Source: Coprococcus_A sp051877705
GTDB taxonomy: Bacteria; Bacillota; Clostridia; Lachnospirales; Lachnospiraceae
Reading direction: 5' to 3'
NCBI GenBank assembly: GCA_051877705.1
Contig: JBJEJD010000193.1
Span: 1-33,060 of the forward strand
DNA length: 33,060 bases
Position 1 is the first letter of the stretch. The number at the start of each line of letters is the position of its first letter. The notes below the pieces were generated by a model, which was not told where the DNA came from, did no database searches, and saw nothing but the letters and a program-made list of their open reading frames with translations. Below, one piece after another: positions 31,026 through 33,060 of this stretch. The position numbers and the translations under genes are program-made.

Positions 31026-33060
31026 ATGTTAAACGAACATTCTCCGGAAGTGCAGCATCTTTTTGTCGGTATCGATGTTGGTTCGACCACGACAAAAATT
31101 GTTGCCATCAATCCGGACAACAAACAGATTTTATTATCCAACTACAAACGACATAATGCCGCTCAGGTACATAGCGTTCATAATGCCCTTTCCATGCTGA
31201 ATGAACATTTCCCCAACGCCATGATTCGAATCGCCCTGACGGGCTCCGGCGCCAAAAGGCTTGCTGAAAGTCTCGGTGTCTGCTATATCCAGGAGGTTGT
31301 GGCCAACTCCATTGCTCTGGAAGAGCATTATGATGACGTGGGAACCGCCATCGAACTTGGTGGGCAGGATGCCAAAATGATTTTCTTTGGCCGGGATGAA
31401 ACAACCAATGCACTCACCGTATCCGACATGCGCATGAATGGAAGCTGTGCCGGCGGTACCGGTGCCTTTATTGATGAAATTGCCGCCATTTTAAAAGTAC
31501 CTATAGAAGAGTTCAACGACCTGGCAGCTCAGGGCACCTGCATCTACGATATATCCGGCCGCTGTGGGGTTTATGCCAAAACAGATATTCAGCCGCTGCT
31601 GAATCAGGGTATCGCCAAACAGGATCTGGCTCTTTCATCCTTCCATGCCATTGCCAAGCAGACCATCGGCGGGCTGGCTCAGGGCCTTGACATTAAAAAA
31701 CCCGTCGTTTTTGAAGGAGGTCCACTGACCTTTAATCCCACCCTGGTTCGTGTATTTGCCGAGAGACTGGAGCTTTCACCGGAAGAAACATTGTGTCCGG
31801 AACATCCGGAGATCATGATTGCCTATGGCGCTGCCCTCTCCCTTGGAAATATGTTCGCCAACAGTACATCCTGGCGCCATCCGTCAGGTCTCCTTGACCA
31901 ACTCTCCGACCGGAAGCTTCAGGAGAATCTGCAGGCTTCCGAGGATGCTCCCCTGTTTTTTGCCTCTCAGCAAGAGCGCGATGATTTTATCAAAAAGCAC
32001 CAGCTTCCGGAATGTGTCCCGTTCCAGCCTCAGGCAGGTCAGGTTATCCATGCCTATCTCGGTATTGATTCAGGAAGTACCACTACCAAGTTCGTACTGC
32101 TGGATGAGGATGAAAACATTCTGGAATCCTTTTACGCGCCAAATGAAGGGGAACCTCTGGCAGTAGCCAAATCAGCTCTGCTGTCTGTCCGCGACCGTTA
32201 TCGGGCAGCCGGAGCCACACTGGATATCATTGCTGCCGGTACCACTGGATATGGGGAACTGCTCTTTTCAAAAGCTTTCAGCACAGAATGTCATGTGGTT
32301 GAGACGGTAGCTCATGCCCGCGCAGCAGATAAATATGTCAAGGATGCCACCTTTATCCTGGACATCGGTGGACAGGACATGAAGGCGATATGGATTGACA
32401 ATGGCATCATTACCAATATCGTTGTCAATGAAGCCTGCTCATCAGGCTGTGGTTCCTTCCTTGAAAATTTTGCATCATCCCTGCATATTCCTGTCGAAGA
32501 AATCGCCCACGCCGCATTCGACTCCCAGCATCCCGCATCCCTGGGAAGCCGCTGCACAGTTTTCATGAACAGCAGCATTGTTACCGAGCAGCGCAACGGC
32601 AAACAATCCGGTGATATTATGGCCGGTCTTTGCCGCTCTATCATTGAGAATGTTTTTACCAAGGTGATCCGGATATCTAATCTGGACAGTCTTGGCAATA
32701 AAATTGTCGTTCAGGGAGGCACTTTCCAGAACGATGCTGTTCTCCGTGCCATAGAGCAGTACACCGGACGTGAAGTCATCCGCGCCCCTTATCCAGGTAT
32801 CATGGGCGCCATCGGCGTGGCACTCATTACCAAAGAGCGTTTCCATGCCCGTCAGATGGAAAAGACTTTTATCGGCCTGGATGCTGTCGAAGGCTTTTCC
32901 TATACACAGGAATCCAATTCACCTTGTCCGTTCTGTACCAACCATTGCAAGCGTACCATTGTTCATTTTTCTAATGGCAGCTCATGGGTAACGAACAATC
33001 GTTGTGAAAGGGGGGAGATCCTTGGCGATCCTCGCGACGAAGCAGTAAGGGAAAAACTGC
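31026..33060 (+). CDS. Tandem acyl-CoA dehydratase activase protein, giant type (3' end outside window)
   Basis: The frame opens at ATG 31026 (AGGAGTACAAAAG upstream) and continues 678 codons to the window edge. It holds two BadF/BadG ASKHA domains in a row. The first (about 10-310) shows 'LFVGIDVGSTTTKIVAI', 'IELGGQDAKMI', C141 in 'NGSCAGGTGAFIDE' and 'SGRCGVYAKTD'. The second (about 343-620) shows 'YLGIDSGSTTTKFVLLDEDE', 'LDIGGQDMKAIWIDNG', C471 in 'NEACSSGCGSFLENFA' and 'GSRCTVFMNSSIVTEQ'. After that a cysteine motif CPFCTNHCKRT (from C634) begins the region that in relatives continues with DUF2229 and an HgdB-like domain, giving about 1400 residues. This makes the protein a probable fused activator-reductase. 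The substrate is unknown. Confidence 0.92.
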   Translation, partial: MLNEHSPEVQHLFVGIDVGSTTTKIVAINPDNKQILLSNYKRHNAAQVHSVHNALSMLNEHFPNAMIRIALTGSGAKRLAESLGVCYIQEVVANSIALEEHYDDVGTAIELGGQDAKMIFFGRDETTNALTVSDMRMNGSCAGGTGAFIDEIAAILKVPIEEFNDLAAQGTCIYDISGRCGVYAKTDIQPLLNQGIAKQDLALSSFHAIAKQTIGGLAQGLDIKKPVVFEGGPLTFNPTLVRVFAERLELSPEETLCPEHPEIMIAYGAALSLGNMFANSTSWRHPSGLLDQLSDRKLQENLQASEDAPLFFASQQERDDFIKKHQLPECVPFQPQAGQVIHAYLGIDSGSTTTKFVLLDEDENILESFYAPNEGEPLAVAKSALLSVRDRYRAAGATLDIIAAGTTGYGELLFSKAFSTECHVVETVAHARAADKYVKDATFILDIGGQDMKAIWIDNGIITNIVVNEACSSGCGSFLENFASSLHIPVEEIAHAAFDSQHPASLGSRCTVFMNSSIVTEQRNGKQSGDIMAGLCRSIIENVFTKVIRISNLDSLGNKIVVQGGTFQNDAVLRAIEQYTGREVIRAPYPGIMGAIGVALITKERFHARQMEKTFIGLDAVEGFSYTQESNSPCPFCTNHCKRTIVHFSNGSSWVTNNRCERGEILGDPRDEAVREKL

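Overview
The window looks like chromosomal DNA of a strictly anaerobic, moderately low-GC Firmicute, most likely a gut clostridium of the Lachnospiraceae type. This is inferred from the strong AGGAGG-like ribosome sites, the sigma-A-like promoters, the double-cubane / acyl-CoA dehydratase activase proteins, the ferredoxin-type aldo/keto reductase and the gene-family style. No rRNA, tRNA or CRISPR array was seen, and the species cannot be named.

Region 1 (1-8.2 kb) is an accessory, rearranged segment. It holds intact small genes: a PadR regulator with a DUF2812 membrane protein, a DUF2798-like membrane protein, a flavodoxin-fold reductase, a DMT/EamA exporter, an XRE regulator with a membrane tail, a RibD-C/DHFR-like reductase and an AAA/DUF4143 ATPase. 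Between them lie many gene fragments: AraC, GPH-type transporter, a DinJ/YafQ toxin-antitoxin pair with both genes damaged, a second DMT transporter copy with an in-frame internal deletion, and pieces of Fic, phage terminase and probably HsdM. Two copies of a ~54-bp palindromic repeat and a 165-bp MITE-like element sit in the same segment.

Region 2 (8.3-15.3 kb) is a complete glucuronate catabolic operon on the minus strand (uxuA, uxuB, uxaC, eda-type KDPG aldolase, kdgK) with a divergent AraC-family regulator. Together these convert glucuronate via fructuronate, mannonate, KDG and KDPG to pyruvate and glyceraldehyde-3-phosphate. No transporter lies in the cluster. A 75-bp palindrome separates the regulator from carB.

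Region 3 (15.3-19.9 kb) holds a full-length carB without an adjacent carA, and an Rpn-type PD-(D/E)XK nuclease/transposase-like gene.

Region 4 (19.9-25.7 kb) is a tightly coupled operon: LysR regulator, double-cubane-cluster reductase homologue, its ASKHA activator, and a class V aminotransferase/cysteine-desulfurase-like protein. It is followed by a separately promoted thiolase and a 45-residue small membrane protein. The operon resembles a poorly characterised family often discussed in connection with selenium or sulfur metabolism; its substrate is unknown.

Region 5 (25.7-33.06 kb) contains a TetR-controlled ABC-2 exporter operon, a glycerate-type 2-hydroxyacid dehydrogenase, an iron-sulfur aldo/keto reductase, and a MarR regulator followed by a giant tandem activase protein that runs off the window. 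The window thus carries two separately regulated systems of the ATP-driven low-potential electron-transfer type about 7 kb apart, which is its most interesting aspect.
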